A DNA stretch of 64,000 bases from an uncultured Treponema sp. (GCA_947177175.1 CAMWTK010000001.1:1-64000), one strand, 5' to 3'; numbered from the stretch's first letter, positions 29,009 to 39,435 are shown. Numbers and translations are program-made. Notes: a model not told the origin generated them from the letters alone.

Positions 29009-30398
29009 AATGCCTTCTTACCAACACAACATATCCGATAATTCCCGCAGGAATCAGCATGAACACCACCAGCAGCGCCGGACCGAACCGCTCGCCCGTC
29101 GACCTGCCGCCGCGCGCATACGAATAGCGCGCGTCCTTGCCCTGCCGGAGCAGCATTTTCTCCAGCGCGGGATACGGCAAGCGCCGCACCGAATCATACA
29201 CGGAACTGCGGAACGCGCCGTTGTACACGAACACCGTCTTCCCGCGCTCCGTAATAACGCCGTTCTCCTCCGCGTACTCCGGCATGACAACGGTGTCTCC
29301 GTCAACGGGCGGCTGCGCGTTTCCGTCCGACAGGCGGCGGTACGGGAACGTCACGGTCTGCCAGCTCCAGGCAAGGAAATCGTCCAGATCGGGCAGCCGC
29401 GCCGAACCCGCGACAGGTGCCGGAACGGCCGGGACGATTCCTTCCGATACCGGCGACTGCACCATCGTCCCCGCAAGCGACACCAACAGCATGACCGCCG
29501 TCGCAAACACAAGCAGCGCGATGACCTTGACATCCCTACGCTCCACGAGCGGAATGAACCGCGCGCCCCGGATCAGCACGGGCGCGAACGGATGTCGCTT
29601 GCGTTTCTCATCATACACGGTTTTGAGCAGCGCGACAAGCACGAGCGCAGCCCCCCCCGCCACAAGCGCGACGACGTAAAAAAGCACGTTCAGCGGCGAC
29701 GACACGAACAGCAGCACTGCCGGCGCGAACAGGCAGATGACGACCAGCGGACTGCCCGCGCCTTTCAGAAAGCCGTGCCGCCCCCATATCTTTTGCAGCA
29801 TGAAAAAACCGTAGCTTGCCAGGCATGCCGCCGCGCCCGTCGTGAACTGCGGGCGGCTCAGCATAAAGGCGAGCAGGAACAGGAGCGCGGGCGCAATGGC
29901 AAGCCGCTGCCGGGCAAAGACAATGCAGACAAGCGCGAATGCCGCATAGACAATCGGGCTTGTCCAGGGAAACGATGCCGTGCCGTCCGTCCCCACGACC
30001 GCGCCCGGCACTGACTGCAACTCGTCAATTGCGCGCGACAACGCCCGGTCCTGCCCCTCGGGAACATAGCACAGCAGCGCAGTATTGCTCTCGTCGCGGA
30101 AAAAAACGTTGCGCTTCGTTATATAGGAATCCGCGCCCTGCATCTGCACGGGGCTGTAACGGGAGACAATCGGAATGCCCTGATTCGACCGTGCCACCAC
30201 GTCCCGGCATCCGTTCCGCGCCAGCACCGCATGGACCTGCGCGTCCGTCAGCGAATCGGAAATGACGTACAGCACCCGGTAGCCTTTCCACAGGCGGCTG
30301 ACCGGAACGATACGGAACACGGCGAACGCGCCGAGCGCGACGGCACAGAGCGCGGCCGTCATGATTATCGTCCGAATTGGTTTCATCGCTCCCACCAC
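28992..30398 (-). CDS. Membrane protein co-oriented with and overlapping rnfC
   Basis: Signal anchor, multi-TM; overlaps rnfC start by 17 nt. Confidence 0.65.
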   Translation of the reverse strand: MVGAMKPIRTIIMTAALCAVALGAFAVFRIVPVSRLWKGYRVLYVISDSLTDAQVHAVLARNGCRDVVARSNQGIPIVSRYSPVQMQGADSYITKRNVFFRDESNTALLCYVPEGQDRALSRAIDELQSVPGAVVGTDGTASFPWTSPIVYAAFALVCIVFARQRLAIAPALLFLLAFMLSRPQFTTGAAACLASYGFFMLQKIWGRHGFLKGAGSPLVVICLFAPAVLLFVSSPLNVLFYVVALVAGGAALVLVALLKTVYDEKRKRHPFAPVLIRGARFIPLVERRDVKVIALLVFATAVMLLVSLAGTMVQSPVSEGIVPAVPAPVAGSARLPDLDDFLAWSWQTVTFPYRRLSDGNAQPPVDGDTVVMPEYAEENGVITERGKTVFVYNGAFRSSVYDSVRRLPYPALEKMLLRQGKDARYSYARGGRSTGERFGPALLVVFMLIPAGIIGYVVLVRRHYGIGF

Positions 30399-30404
30399 CC
30401 GCGC

Positions 30405-30893
30405 TCACAAGACCGAGAATGCCACGCCGACAAAAAAGCCGAGCAGCACGCCCACGCACACCTCAAGCGGCGTATGCCCCTGCACTTCCTTTATCGGGCG
30501 GTACGCATGAATCTGCTGCTCCTGCAACGCCGCCCCGATTTCGTTCAGCTTCCGCGCCTGAATGCCGCTCGCCCGCCGGACTCCCAGCGCGTCACGGACT
30601 GTTACGAAGAAGAAACAGGCAGAAAGCATGAAAACGTCGGAGGCAATGCCCGAACGGAAGCCGATGGACGTGCACAGCGACGAGACCAGCGCCGAATGCG
30701 CCGAAGGCATGCTCCCCGTGCGCCAGATGAGCAGCTCGAACAGCTCGCCGATACTGCGTATCTTTCCGCTGAACAACTTGATGACCGTCTTGATGACCTG
30801 CGCGCTCAGCCAGCTGAACACACACGCCAAAAATACCGGGGAAGAAAAAAACTGCTGCACCTGATCACGAAGACTTGCATCCATACGCTTCAT
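30405..30893 (-). CDS. Divergent PAP2-family (DUF212) membrane protein
   Basis: WRTGSMPSAHSALVSSLCTSIGF, GHTPLEVCVGVLLG. Confidence 0.85.
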   Translation of the reverse strand: MKRMDASLRDQVQQFFSSPVFLACVFSWLSAQVIKTVIKLFSGKIRSIGELFELLIWRTGSMPSAHSALVSSLCTSIGFRSGIASDVFMLSACFFFVTVRDALGVRRASGIQARKLNEIGAALQEQQIHAYRPIKEVQGHTPLEVCVGVLLGFFVGVAFSVL

Positions 30894-30955
30894 TATATCC
30901 GTATGGCGGTTTTCGTCTAGTAGCAAAAGACGGATTTTCCCGGTAGGATACTGCC

Positions 30956-31918
30956 ATGAACTTCACGCACGTAACCGCAGGGCAGGACGACGACGGCCGC
31001 CGCCTTGACACCATTATCCGGCGATACCTGCCGGGACAGCCGCTGTCGCGCGTGTACGGCGCGCTCCGCAAGGGACTGATTTGCGTGGACGGCAGGCGGC
31101 GGCGGCAGGATTTCCGCGTGCGCGCCGGAAGCGACATCGCAATCGCCCGCGTCCTGCTGGGCGAAGCAAAAAACGCCCCAAAAACACCCGCCACCCCGCT
31201 CCCGGACGACCTCGTGCTGTTCAGGAACGGCGACCTCCTGATCCTGAACAAGCCCTATGACCTCCCCGTGCAGAAAGCACGGCGCGACGGACAATCGCTC
31301 GCGGACATGGTGCGGGACGACTTCGCGTTCCGCCACGGCAACGACGGCAGCTCGCTTTCGTTCCGCTGCGGACCGCTGCACCGGCTTGACCGCAAGACCA
31401 CGGGAATCGTCGTGTTCTCGCAGAGCCTGCGCGGCGCGCAGTGGTTCTCGCAGGCGATCCGGGCGCACGCCGTCCAGAAAAAATACCTCGCGCTCGTGCA
31501 GAACGCGCTGAATCACGCACAGACGTGGGAAGACACTGTTGCAGAAAAAGATACACCATCACATCGTTTCCACACCGTCTCGGTCGGCGGGGACGGAAAG
31601 CACGCGCAGACGACGGTCGAGCCGCTTGCTGCCGGCATGTTCCGCGGCATGCCCGTGACGCTCGTGGAGTGCGCCATCACGACGGGACGCAAGCACCAGA
31701 TCCGCGCGCAGGCAGCGGCGCACGGATTCCCCCTGCTCGGGGACACGGCCTACGGCGGCAGCGAAATTGCCGGGACGCAGGATTTTTTCCTGCACGCGCA
31801 CCAGATCGTCATCGGCAAGAACCCGCTCGGCGTTCCGCCCGACATCCGCGCCGCTATCCCGGACAATTTCGCAAAAATGCTGCGCACCTGCTTGATAAAG
31901 TCTGACGCACGGTTATAA
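30956..31918 (+). CDS. RluA-family 23S rRNA pseudouridine synthase
   Basis: GPLHRLDRKTTGIVVFSQS, GRKHQIRAQAAAHGFPLLGDTAYGG. Confidence 0.9.
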   Translation: MNFTHVTAGQDDDGRRLDTIIRRYLPGQPLSRVYGALRKGLICVDGRRRRQDFRVRAGSDIAIARVLLGEAKNAPKTPATPLPDDLVLFRNGDLLILNKPYDLPVQKARRDGQSLADMVRDDFAFRHGNDGSSLSFRCGPLHRLDRKTTGIVVFSQSLRGAQWFSQAIRAHAVQKKYLALVQNALNHAQTWEDTVAEKDTPSHRFHTVSVGGDGKHAQTTVEPLAAGMFRGMPVTLVECAITTGRKHQIRAQAAAHGFPLLGDTAYGGSEIAGTQDFFLHAHQIVIGKNPLGVPPDIRAAIPDNFAKMLRTCLIKSDARL

Positions 31919-31939
31919 TCAATAGGAAGAGTTCTTGCC

Positions 31940-32851
31940 ATGCACCTTCTCGAACTTTTGGGCTTGCAGTCAAAACAGATTCAGGTTTTCGCATTCGTCG
32001 GGCCGAGCGGCACGGGAAAGAGTTTCCGCGCGAAGCTGGTCGCGCAGCGGTACGGCATCCGGGCGATCATCGACGACGGGCTGCTGATTTACGACGACGA
32101 AATCATATCGGGGCATTCGGCAAAACTGGAGCAGACCTACATGGGCGCGGTCAGGATCGCGCTTTTTGACGGCAAGGAAGAGCGCGACGAGGCGGCGCGC
32201 GCAATCCGCAGCCTGCGGCTCAAAAAACTGCTCATTTTGGGAACGTCGGAAAAAATGGCGGGAAAAATTGCGACGAGGCTACAGCTCCCGCCCATCCAGA
32301 AATTCATCCACATCGAAGAGCTTGCCACCAAGGAGCAGATGGAGCAGGCGCGGCGGAGCCGCATCATCGAGGGAAAGCACGTCATTCCCGTGCGCTCGAA
32401 CGAGGTCAAGAAAGGATACACCAAGATTTTCGTCAACGCGGTGCGCGTCTCGCTCACGCGGAAAAAATGGATCGCGCGTCTCTTCCCGTCGGCGCAGGCA
32501 CCGAACGAACCGTCCGCGAACGCAAAGCAGTTCGAAAAATCGGTCGTCCGCCCCGAATTCTCGCGCGTCAACCGCAAGGACATCCCGCAGGCGGCGCTCG
32601 CCCGCATGACGGAGCACTACACGAAGCAGTACCACGCGGGAATCAGCCTCAAGAAACTGTCGGTCTCGTTCGACGCGAGCGGCTACCGGCTCGTGCTCAC
32701 CGTGGACATTCCGTTCGGCCAGCAGCTCACCGCGTTCACGGGCGGGCTGAAGACGTTCATCACGGACATGATTGAAAAAGTGACCGGCACGCTCATCGAG
32801 GACATCGCCATCATCGTGGACAAAATCCTGCCGCCACAGGCGTCAATTTGA
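31940..32851 (+). CDS. P-loop NTPase with Asp23/Gls24-like C-terminus
   Basis: Walker A GPSGTGKS; C-terminus VSFDASGYRLVLTVDIPFGQQL...MIEKVTGTLIEDIAIIVDKI. Confidence 0.65.
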   Translation: MHLLELLGLQSKQIQVFAFVGPSGTGKSFRAKLVAQRYGIRAIIDDGLLIYDDEIISGHSAKLEQTYMGAVRIALFDGKEERDEAARAIRSLRLKKLLILGTSEKMAGKIATRLQLPPIQKFIHIEELATKEQMEQARRSRIIEGKHVIPVRSNEVKKGYTKIFVNAVRVSLTRKKWIARLFPSAQAPNEPSANAKQFEKSVVRPEFSRVNRKDIPQAALARMTEHYTKQYHAGISLKKLSVSFDASGYRLVLTVDIPFGQQLTAFTGGLKTFITDMIEKVTGTLIEDIAIIVDKILPPQASI

Positions 32852-32869
32852 CGCACAGGACTGCGCGGG

Positions 32870-33961
32870 CTATTTCTTGTCCGCAAACATCCGCTTGGGA
32901 ATCTTGACCGACACGCCGAGCGCGCGCAGCGACTCGCGGATAGCGTATTCCAGCTCGGTGCGCTGCGGGTTGATCGGCAGCACGAACTGGCGCACCTGCG
33001 TCCAGGTCTTCAGGTACAGCTCGCCTGCCGCCGCCTTCGACTCGGCCTCTTTCTGCCAGTCGGTCAGCCCGGCGATGAAATCGCGCACGAAGAACATGAG
33101 TTTCTTTCCCAGCCGAGCGTCGCTTTCCCGCGCGACCAGCTCGTCCAGCGCACGGAGACTTTCCATATAGGCGCGCTCGAAATGCTTGTCGGCATACATC
33201 ATGGCGCACGCCGCCGGCTGCAAGTGCATGTACAGGTCGGTGTCAAGGGCCTCGCGAACGATGTCGTAGGAATGCCCGCCGTTGACGATCTTGAGCATCT
33301 CCTCGGTCAGGCGGGACGGCGAGACGGGCGACAGCAGGGGCGCACACCGGCGGATTTTATGGCGCAGGGCGAACGGAATGCGGCATCCCGTCGTGACGCT
33401 GTACTTGACGGCGCGCAGCATGCGCACGGGATCTTCCTCAAAAATACGGTCCAGCGGAATGACGGGGCGCAGAATGCCTTTCCTGATGTCGCTCACGCCG
33501 CCCACGTAATCGATGACCTGCTCGCGGAGCGGGTCGTAATACAGCGCGTTGAGCGTAAAGTCGCGCCGCTGTACGTCCTCGTCCATCGTGCCGAATTCGT
33601 TCCCGACGCTGCCCGACTTTGTTGAGCGGAACGTGCTGACCTCAAAAATCTTCTCACCGAAGAACACGTGCACCAGCCGGAATCGCCGCCCGATGATCCG
33701 TGAGTTACGGAACAGCCGCTTGATGCGCGACGGCGTGGCCTCGGTCACGATGTCAAAATCCTTGGGATTCCTGCCGACAAGCAGGTCGCGCACCGCGCCG
33801 CCCACGATGTAGGCATCGTACCCGCACTCACGCAGGTGCGAGACGACGAAATACGCGTCTTTGTCAATGGTCTCTACCGGTATCCGATGCTCTTCTTTCG
33901 TATAAACGACGGCTTTCTGCCGCAGCCTGCCGCGGGCATCGGTCGAATAACGTGTCAGCAC
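32870..33961 (-). CDS. pcnB: Polynucleotide adenylyltransferase / CCA-adding-type nucleotidyltransferase
   Basis: YIVGGAVRDLLVGRNPKDFDIVTEATP, RRDFTLNALYYDP. Confidence 0.85.
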   Translation of the reverse strand: MLTRYSTDARGRLRQKAVVYTKEEHRIPVETIDKDAYFVVSHLRECGYDAYIVGGAVRDLLVGRNPKDFDIVTEATPSRIKRLFRNSRIIGRRFRLVHVFFGEKIFEVSTFRSTKSGSVGNEFGTMDEDVQRRDFTLNALYYDPLREQVIDYVGGVSDIRKGILRPVIPLDRIFEEDPVRMLRAVKYSVTTGCRIPFALRHKIRRCAPLLSPVSPSRLTEEMLKIVNGGHSYDIVREALDTDLYMHLQPAACAMMYADKHFERAYMESLRALDELVARESDARLGKKLMFFVRDFIAGLTDWQKEAESKAAAGELYLKTWTQVRQFVLPINPQRTELEYAIRESLRALGVSVKIPKRMFADKK

Positions 33962-34051
33962 AATGCCTTATCATAATTTTTTCCCGCGCATTAGTCAATC
34001 CGCGCGGGGCTCTCTTGCCGTGACGGCGGGATTTATGGTAGAATGGGCGGC

Positions 34052-34927
34052 ATGAAAGGTATCATTCTTGCGGGCGGTTCGGGCACGCGACTGTATCCGC
34101 TCACACGCGCCGTGAGCAAGCAGATTCTGCCGGTATACGACAAGCCGATGATTTACTATCCGCTGAGCGTCCTCATGCTCGCCGGAATCCGCGACGTGCT
34201 CGTCATCTCCACGCCGCGCGACCTCCCCGTCTTCGAGTCGCTGTTCGGCGACGGCGGCTGGCTCGGCATGCGGTTCGAGTACGCCGTGCAGGAGCAGCCG
34301 CGCGGGCTTGCCGACGCATTTATCGTGGGAAAAGACTTTATCGGGGACGATACCATCGCGCTCGTGCTCGGCGACAATATCTTCTACGGGCAGAATTTCT
34401 CCGAGACGCTCAAGAACGCCGCGCATACCGTGGACACGCGCGGCGGAGCGGTCATTTTCGGCTATTATGTCAAAGACCCGTCGGCATACGGCGTGGTGGA
34501 GAGCGACGCGGACGGCAGGGTCATCGGCATTGAAGAGAAGCCCGCGCACCCGAAGTCGAACTATGCCGTTCCCGGGCTGTATTTTTATGACAACGCCGTG
34601 ACACAGATCGCGCGGGAAGTCAAGCCGTCAGCGCGCGGCGAAATCGAGATTACGGCAGTGAACAACGCGTACCTCGCCAAATCCGCGCTCACCGTGGAGC
34701 TGCTCGGACGCGGCATGGCATGGCTCGACACGGGAACGTACGACGGCTTGCAGGAAGCAGGCGATTTCGTCAAAACTATCCAGAAGCGGCAGGGATTTTA
34801 CGTGAGCTGCATCGAGGAAATCGCCTACCGCAACGGCTGGATCGATAATAATCAGCTGACGGCACTGGCGGCGCAGTACAAGACCGACTACGGCACCTAC
34901 CTTCAGTTCATCGCGGAGCATTTCTGA
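34052..34927 (+). CDS. rfbA: Glucose-1-phosphate thymidylyltransferase
   Basis: [34 protein letters not shown]. Confidence 0.95.
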   Translation: MKGIILAGGSGTRLYPLTRAVSKQILPVYDKPMIYYPLSVLMLAGIRDVLVISTPRDLPVFESLFGDGGWLGMRFEYAVQEQPRGLADAFIVGKDFIGDDTIALVLGDNIFYGQNFSETLKNAAHTVDTRGGAVIFGYYVKDPSAYGVVESDADGRVIGIEEKPAHPKSNYAVPGLYFYDNAVTQIAREVKPSARGEIEITAVNNAYLAKSALTVELLGRGMAWLDTGTYDGLQEAGDFVKTIQKRQGFYVSCIEEIAYRNGWIDNNQLTALAAQYKTDYGTYLQFIAEHF

Positions 34928-35517
34928 TGGCATTCGACTTTACCCCCTGTGCGATCCAAGGGCTGTGGGAAATCCAGCCCAAACGATTCGGCGACGCGCG
35001 CGGCTATTTTCTGGAATCCTACAGCGAAAAGGACTTCTTTGCGGCAGGGCTGACGATGCGCTTCGTGCAGGACAACCAGAGCGCGTCAAAGGGCGGCGTG
35101 CTGCGCGGCATGCACTGGCAGACGAACCACCCGCAGGGAAAGCTCGTGCGCGCGTTGCAGGGAACGGTCTATGACGTGGCGGTCGATCTGCGCAACGATT
35201 CGCCCACGTTCGGCGCGTATCACGGCGTACTGCTTGACGGCGAAAAACAGAATATGTTCTATATTCCCGAAGGATTCGCCCACGGATTCTACGTCCTGAG
35301 CGACTTTGCCGTGTTCACCTACAAGTGCACCGACTTCTACCACCCCGAGGATGAGGCGGGGCTGATGTGGGACGACCCCGCGATCGCGATTGACTGGAAC
35401 GCCGTCGCCCCCGCGCGGCAGCCGCTCCTGAGCGAGAAAGACAAGAAGCACCCGGCGTTCGACCGGGACAAGCGGTATTTTGACATGGACGGCCATTGGG
35501 CAGAAGGTACGCGATGA
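34927..35517 (+). CDS. rfbC: dTDP-4-dehydrorhamnose 3,5-epimerase
   Basis: GVLRGMHWQ, IPEGFAHGFYVLSD, YKCTDFY. Confidence 0.95.
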   Translation: MAFDFTPCAIQGLWEIQPKRFGDARGYFLESYSEKDFFAAGLTMRFVQDNQSASKGGVLRGMHWQTNHPQGKLVRALQGTVYDVAVDLRNDSPTFGAYHGVLLDGEKQNMFYIPEGFAHGFYVLSDFAVFTYKCTDFYHPEDEAGLMWDDPAIAIDWNAVAPARQPLLSEKDKKHPAFDRDKRYFDMDGHWAEGTR

Positions 35518-36422
35518 TCTGGCTTATCGGCGCGAGCGGCATGCTCGGCAGCGAAGTCGCCGCGCACTTGACTGCCGCAAAAATTCCGTTCGCCGCGTCG
35601 GATTCCGACGTGGACATCACCGACTACGACGCGCTCGAACAGTTCGCCCTGCGCGTCAGCTCGCAGAACCCCGGGCACACGCTCGAATATATCATCAACT
35701 GCGCGGCATACACCGACGTGAACAATGCCGAGGACGAGGCGGAAAAAGCCGCCGCCGTCAACGCGAAAGGCGTGGAGAACATCGCGCGCGTGGCGCGCAA
35801 CAACGGCGCGACGCTCATCCATATCAGCACGGACTACGTGTTCGATGGCACGGGTACGCGCCCCTACGCCGAGGACGACGCAAAAGCACCGCTCGGCGTG
35901 TACGGCAGGACCAAAAGCGACGGCGAGGACGCAATCGCGAAAGAGATGACCAAATTCTACATCCTGCGCACGGCATGGCTCTACGGGCGGCACGGGCGCA
36001 ACTTTGTCGCCACGATGCTCAGCCTGACGGGCAGTAAGGACGAGGTTAAGGTGGTCGCCGACCAGAAAGGCACGCCCACCAACGCGGACACGCTCGCCTC
36101 GGTCATCACCGCGCTGGTCACGGCGAACGCGAAAGGGCATTTCGTGCCGTTCGGCATCTACCACGTGACCGACGAGGGCGAAACAAACTGGCACGAATTC
36201 GCGGAAGAAATCTACCGGCTGGGCAAAAAGCACAAGCGGATTGCCGCGGAACACGCATGCCGTATCGTGCCGTGCACGACCGCCGAGTATCCCACGAAAG
36301 CGAAACGCCCGGCCTACAGCGTACTCGACAAGACGAAGATACAGGACGCGCTGCGCATCAAGCTGCCGCACTGGCAGAAATCGCTCGAACGCTTCATGAA
36401 AGACACGGAGGCACAGCAATGA
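35514..36422 (+). CDS. rfbD: dTDP-4-dehydrorhamnose reductase
   Basis: MIWLIGASGMLGSEV, HISTDYVFDGTGTRPY. Confidence 0.95.
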   Translation: MIWLIGASGMLGSEVAAHLTAAKIPFAASDSDVDITDYDALEQFALRVSSQNPGHTLEYIINCAAYTDVNNAEDEAEKAAAVNAKGVENIARVARNNGATLIHISTDYVFDGTGTRPYAEDDAKAPLGVYGRTKSDGEDAIAKEMTKFYILRTAWLYGRHGRNFVATMLSLTGSKDEVKVVADQKGTPTNADTLASVITALVTANAKGHFVPFGIYHVTDEGETNWHEFAEEIYRLGKKHKRIAAEHACRIVPCTTAEYPTKAKRPAYSVLDKTKIQDALRIKLPHWQKSLERFMKDTEAQQ

Positions 36423-37567
36423 AACGGAAGCTCCATACGATACTGGTCACCGGCGGTGCCGGATTCATCGGCTCGAATTTCATCCACTATTTGTTCGGGA
36501 AATCAACGAGCGGCGCGGCAGCATTTGAGGACGCGCGCTTCTCCGGCAGAATCGTGAACCTGGACGCGCTCACCTATGCGGGAAACGGCGAGTCGTTGGA
36601 CGACATCGATGCCGAATTCGGCACGGGCGCGCGCGGCGAGCGGCGGTTTTTCTTTGAGAAAGCCGACATCTGCAATCGCGCGGCAGTTGAGCGGATATTC
36701 AGGCAGTACGACATCGACACCGTGGTGCATTTCGCCGCCGAAAGCCACGTTGACCGATCGATTGTCGGGCCGGAAGCCTTTGTCAGGACGAACGTGCTCG
36801 GCACGTACACGCTGCTCGACGTAGCGCGCACGTACTGGGGCGTCTCCCTGGACAACCCACGCGACGACGTGTTGTTCCACCACATCTCCACCGACGAAGT
36901 GTACGGATCGCTCGGTCCGACGGGCTACTTCACCGAGACCACGCCCTACGACCCGCGCTCGCCCTACTCGGCATCCAAGGCCTCAAGCGACCATATCGTC
37001 ATGGCGTATTACCACACCTACGGGCTGCCGGTCACGCTCTCCAACTGCACGAACAACTACGGTCCGTTCCAGTTCCCCGAAAAACTGATTCCGCTGATGA
37101 TCCTCAACATGCAGCAGGGAAAGAGCCTGCCCGTCTACGGCGCGGGCACGAACATCCGCGACTGGATTTACGTGGAGGATCACAACCGCGCCGTCTGGCT
37201 CATCCTGCAAAACGGCGCGGCAGGGGAAAAATACAACATCGGCGGCGAGAACGAATGGCAGAACATCACGCTGCTGGAAAAACTGATCGAGACGGCCGCT
37301 CCCGAACTCGGAAAATCCGCGGACGACATCAGAAAGACGATAACGCACGTCAAGGACCGGCCGGGGCACGACCTGCGCTACGCGATTGACTGCGCGAAAA
37401 TCAAGCGGGAGCTGGGCTGGGAGCGCAAGATGACCTTTGAGCGCGGGCTTGCGCTCACCGTGCGCTGGAACCTGACCCATCCCGACTGGATACGCCGTAT
37501 CCTGAGCGGCGAATACATGCAGTGGGTCGAAAAAAACTATGGGGAGCGGGGCAATCCGGGCGCATGA
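36419..37567 (+). CDS. rfbB: dTDP-glucose 4,6-dehydratase
   Basis: ILVTGGAGFIGSNFIHY, HFAAESHVDRSI, STDEVYGSL. Confidence 0.95.
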   Translation: MKRKLHTILVTGGAGFIGSNFIHYLFGKSTSGAAAFEDARFSGRIVNLDALTYAGNGESLDDIDAEFGTGARGERRFFFEKADICNRAAVERIFRQYDIDTVVHFAAESHVDRSIVGPEAFVRTNVLGTYTLLDVARTYWGVSLDNPRDDVLFHHISTDEVYGSLGPTGYFTETTPYDPRSPYSASKASSDHIVMAYYHTYGLPVTLSNCTNNYGPFQFPEKLIPLMILNMQQGKSLPVYGAGTNIRDWIYVEDHNRAVWLILQNGAAGEKYNIGGENEWQNITLLEKLIETAAPELGKSADDIRKTITHVKDRPGHDLRYAIDCAKIKRELGWERKMTFERGLALTVRWNLTHPDWIRRILSGEYMQWVEKNYGERGNPGA

Positions 37568-37604
37568 GCGCGGGATTCCGTTCCGTCAGCGGCACGTGCC
37601 GCGT

Positions 37605-38375
37605 ATGCGAATCCTGCCGATTGCCGCGTTCCTCCTGCTTGCCGCCAGCGCGCCGGCGGAACTGTTCAACGACCAGCTGTCAAATGACGAGCGCGAGCGG
37701 CTGTACCGGGGCGAAATCGTCATCCGCCACATCAACACGAGCGAAAAAATCTGCGTCGTGCCGGGCGCGTCGCCGGAGACCGATACGGTCGCCGATGCCA
37801 TGCGCGGCGCACGGGTGAACTATCTTTCCGAAGTGCTGTGGGCACTGCCCCTTGCCTACGACGGGCAGCTGACCGACCTTGCCGAATCGTTCTTCCGCGA
37901 CATGGACACGTTCCGTGAGATTCCGTATTATTCGGAATCCTCCGGCAAAACCGAGCCGCTTTTTACGGTCGCCGATCTGATTGAGACGGAGACGGACGGC
38001 ACGGAGACGCGCAGCACCGCCCGCTTCTGCATGGAACCGTTCGAGCCGTACCCCGCCCGCCTGTCCATGCGCAAGACACCGGACGCTTTCGTATTCCTGC
38101 ACACGAACACCGAAAAAATCAGGCTGGCAATCGTCCGCGCCATCGCGAAAGACACGATGAAAGCCGGCGTGGCAATCGTGCAGGACGGCGGCTACTGGAT
38201 TGTCTACGGCGCGGGCGGCATCCGCGGACCGAAGCCGCCGTTCCTCAAAAAATCGCTGGAAAAAGCCTTCAACAACCGGATTAAGGATTTTGCGACATTC
38301 TACATCAGGAAAGTGCAGGACGCGGAGGCTAATGCTCTTCCTGCGGCTCTGCGGCAAGATGACCCCGGAACTTGA
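37605..38375 (+). CDS. Secreted hypothetical protein
   Basis: Signal peptide MRILPIAAFLLLAASAPA. Confidence 0.6.
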   Translation: MRILPIAAFLLLAASAPAELFNDQLSNDERERLYRGEIVIRHINTSEKICVVPGASPETDTVADAMRGARVNYLSEVLWALPLAYDGQLTDLAESFFRDMDTFREIPYYSESSGKTEPLFTVADLIETETDGTETRSTARFCMEPFEPYPARLSMRKTPDAFVFLHTNTEKIRLAIVRAIAKDTMKAGVAIVQDGGYWIVYGAGGIRGPKPPFLKKSLEKAFNNRIKDFATFYIRKVQDAEANALPAALRQDDPGT

Positions 38376-39414
38376 TGTTCACCGCGCGGTTGACATAGTG
38401 GATGGTGATAAAAAACAGCCAGACAAATCCGAGGACGACAAGCACGAGGCTTATGGAAGCCTTGCGCGTCCGCATGAAGACTGCGCCGATTGCGGAAAGG
38501 CAAATCAGTAGCTGCAAACACAGCAGGAACGCGACCGTCGCCCCCTCCGAAAGCCCGATATTGATCAGCTTGTGGTGGATATGCGCCCGGTCGGCGCTGA
38601 AAATGGCGCGGTGGTCACGAGTCCGCCGGATTACCGCCGCAATCACGTCGGTCACGGGAATGGACATGAGCAGGAGCATGAGGACGGACTTCACCTCCTC
38701 GAACCGCGCGTCGGCGAACGTGCCGGACGGCGCGAACAGCGGCGCGACGGCGATAAAATAGCCGAGCGTCTGACTGCCGCCGTCGCCCAGAAAAATCTTC
38801 GCCTTCGGCTTGTTGTACACGAGGAAGCCCGCGAGCGCGGCGCACAGCACGAAATAGACGTTGCCCGCGTCGCTCCCGTAGTACGCGAGCAGCAGCCCCA
38901 CCGTCAGCAGCGTCAGGAACGAAAGCCCGCCGCACAGCCAGTCCAGCCCGTCAATCAGATTGTATGCGTTCATCAGCACGATTATCCAGAAGAACGTGCC
39001 GACCCGCCCCAGCACCGGCGGAATGGCGAGCGAGAGAACATGCCGGAAATACAGCGGGCTGAGCGCGACGATGAGGGCGACCGCTATCTGCATGACGAAC
39101 TTGAGCCGGGCGCGCAGGTCAAAGAAATCGTCGATGATGCCGGTCAGAAAGATGACAAGCCCGCCCACAAAAAGCGGCACGGCGAACGCATACCCGCCGC
39201 CGGAAAAAAAGCGGACATACACCGCGGCGGCAATGAAGAACGCGAAGAACACGCAGAAGCCGCCCAAACGGGGAACGGCACTGTCGTGCATCTTGCGCGC
39301 GCCCGGCTCGTCGTACCAGTTGTTCTTTTTGCAGAGGAAGATGACGACCGGCGTAAACGCCACGCTGATGAAAAACGCAATTCCCGCAGAAACGATCATG
39401 GTGAAGATTATCAT
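38329..39414 (-). CDS. MraY/WecA-like polyprenyl-phosphate GlcNAc-1-phosphate transferase
   Basis: DEPGARKMHDSAVPRLGG, NAYNLIDGLDWLCGGLSF, FLGDGGSQTLGYF; start site ambiguous. Confidence 0.85.
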   Translation of the reverse strand: MIIFTMIVSAGIAFFISVAFTPVVIFLCKKNNWYDEPGARKMHDSAVPRLGGFCVFFAFFIAAAVYVRFFSGGGYAFAVPLFVGGLVIFLTGIIDDFFDLRARLKFVMQIAVALIVALSPLYFRHVLSLAIPPVLGRVGTFFWIIVLMNAYNLIDGLDWLCGGLSFLTLLTVGLLLAYYGSDAGNVYFVLCAALAGFLVYNKPKAKIFLGDGGSQTLGYFIAVAPLFAPSGTFADARFEEVKSVLMLLLMSIPVTDVIAAVIRRTRDHRAIFSADRAHIHHKLINIGLSEGATVAFLLCLQLLICLSAIGAVFMRTRKASISLVLVVLGFVWLFFITIHYVNRAVNIKFRGHLAAEPQEEH

Positions 39415-39435
39415 ATATGCGCACAAAAAAGTCAA
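39407..39435 (-). promoter_or_regulatory. Putative promoter TTGACT-N17-GATAAT preceded by a G9 tract (39444-39452)
   Basis: Minus-strand reading; overlaps the ambiguous start of the WecA-like gene. Confidence 0.4.

Noticed and set aside
26503-29041. Long plus-strand ORFs (26503-27756, 27857-29041) opposite rnfD/rnfC
   Set aside because: Same antisense high-GC artefact; composition RRxxR/HxxR-rich.
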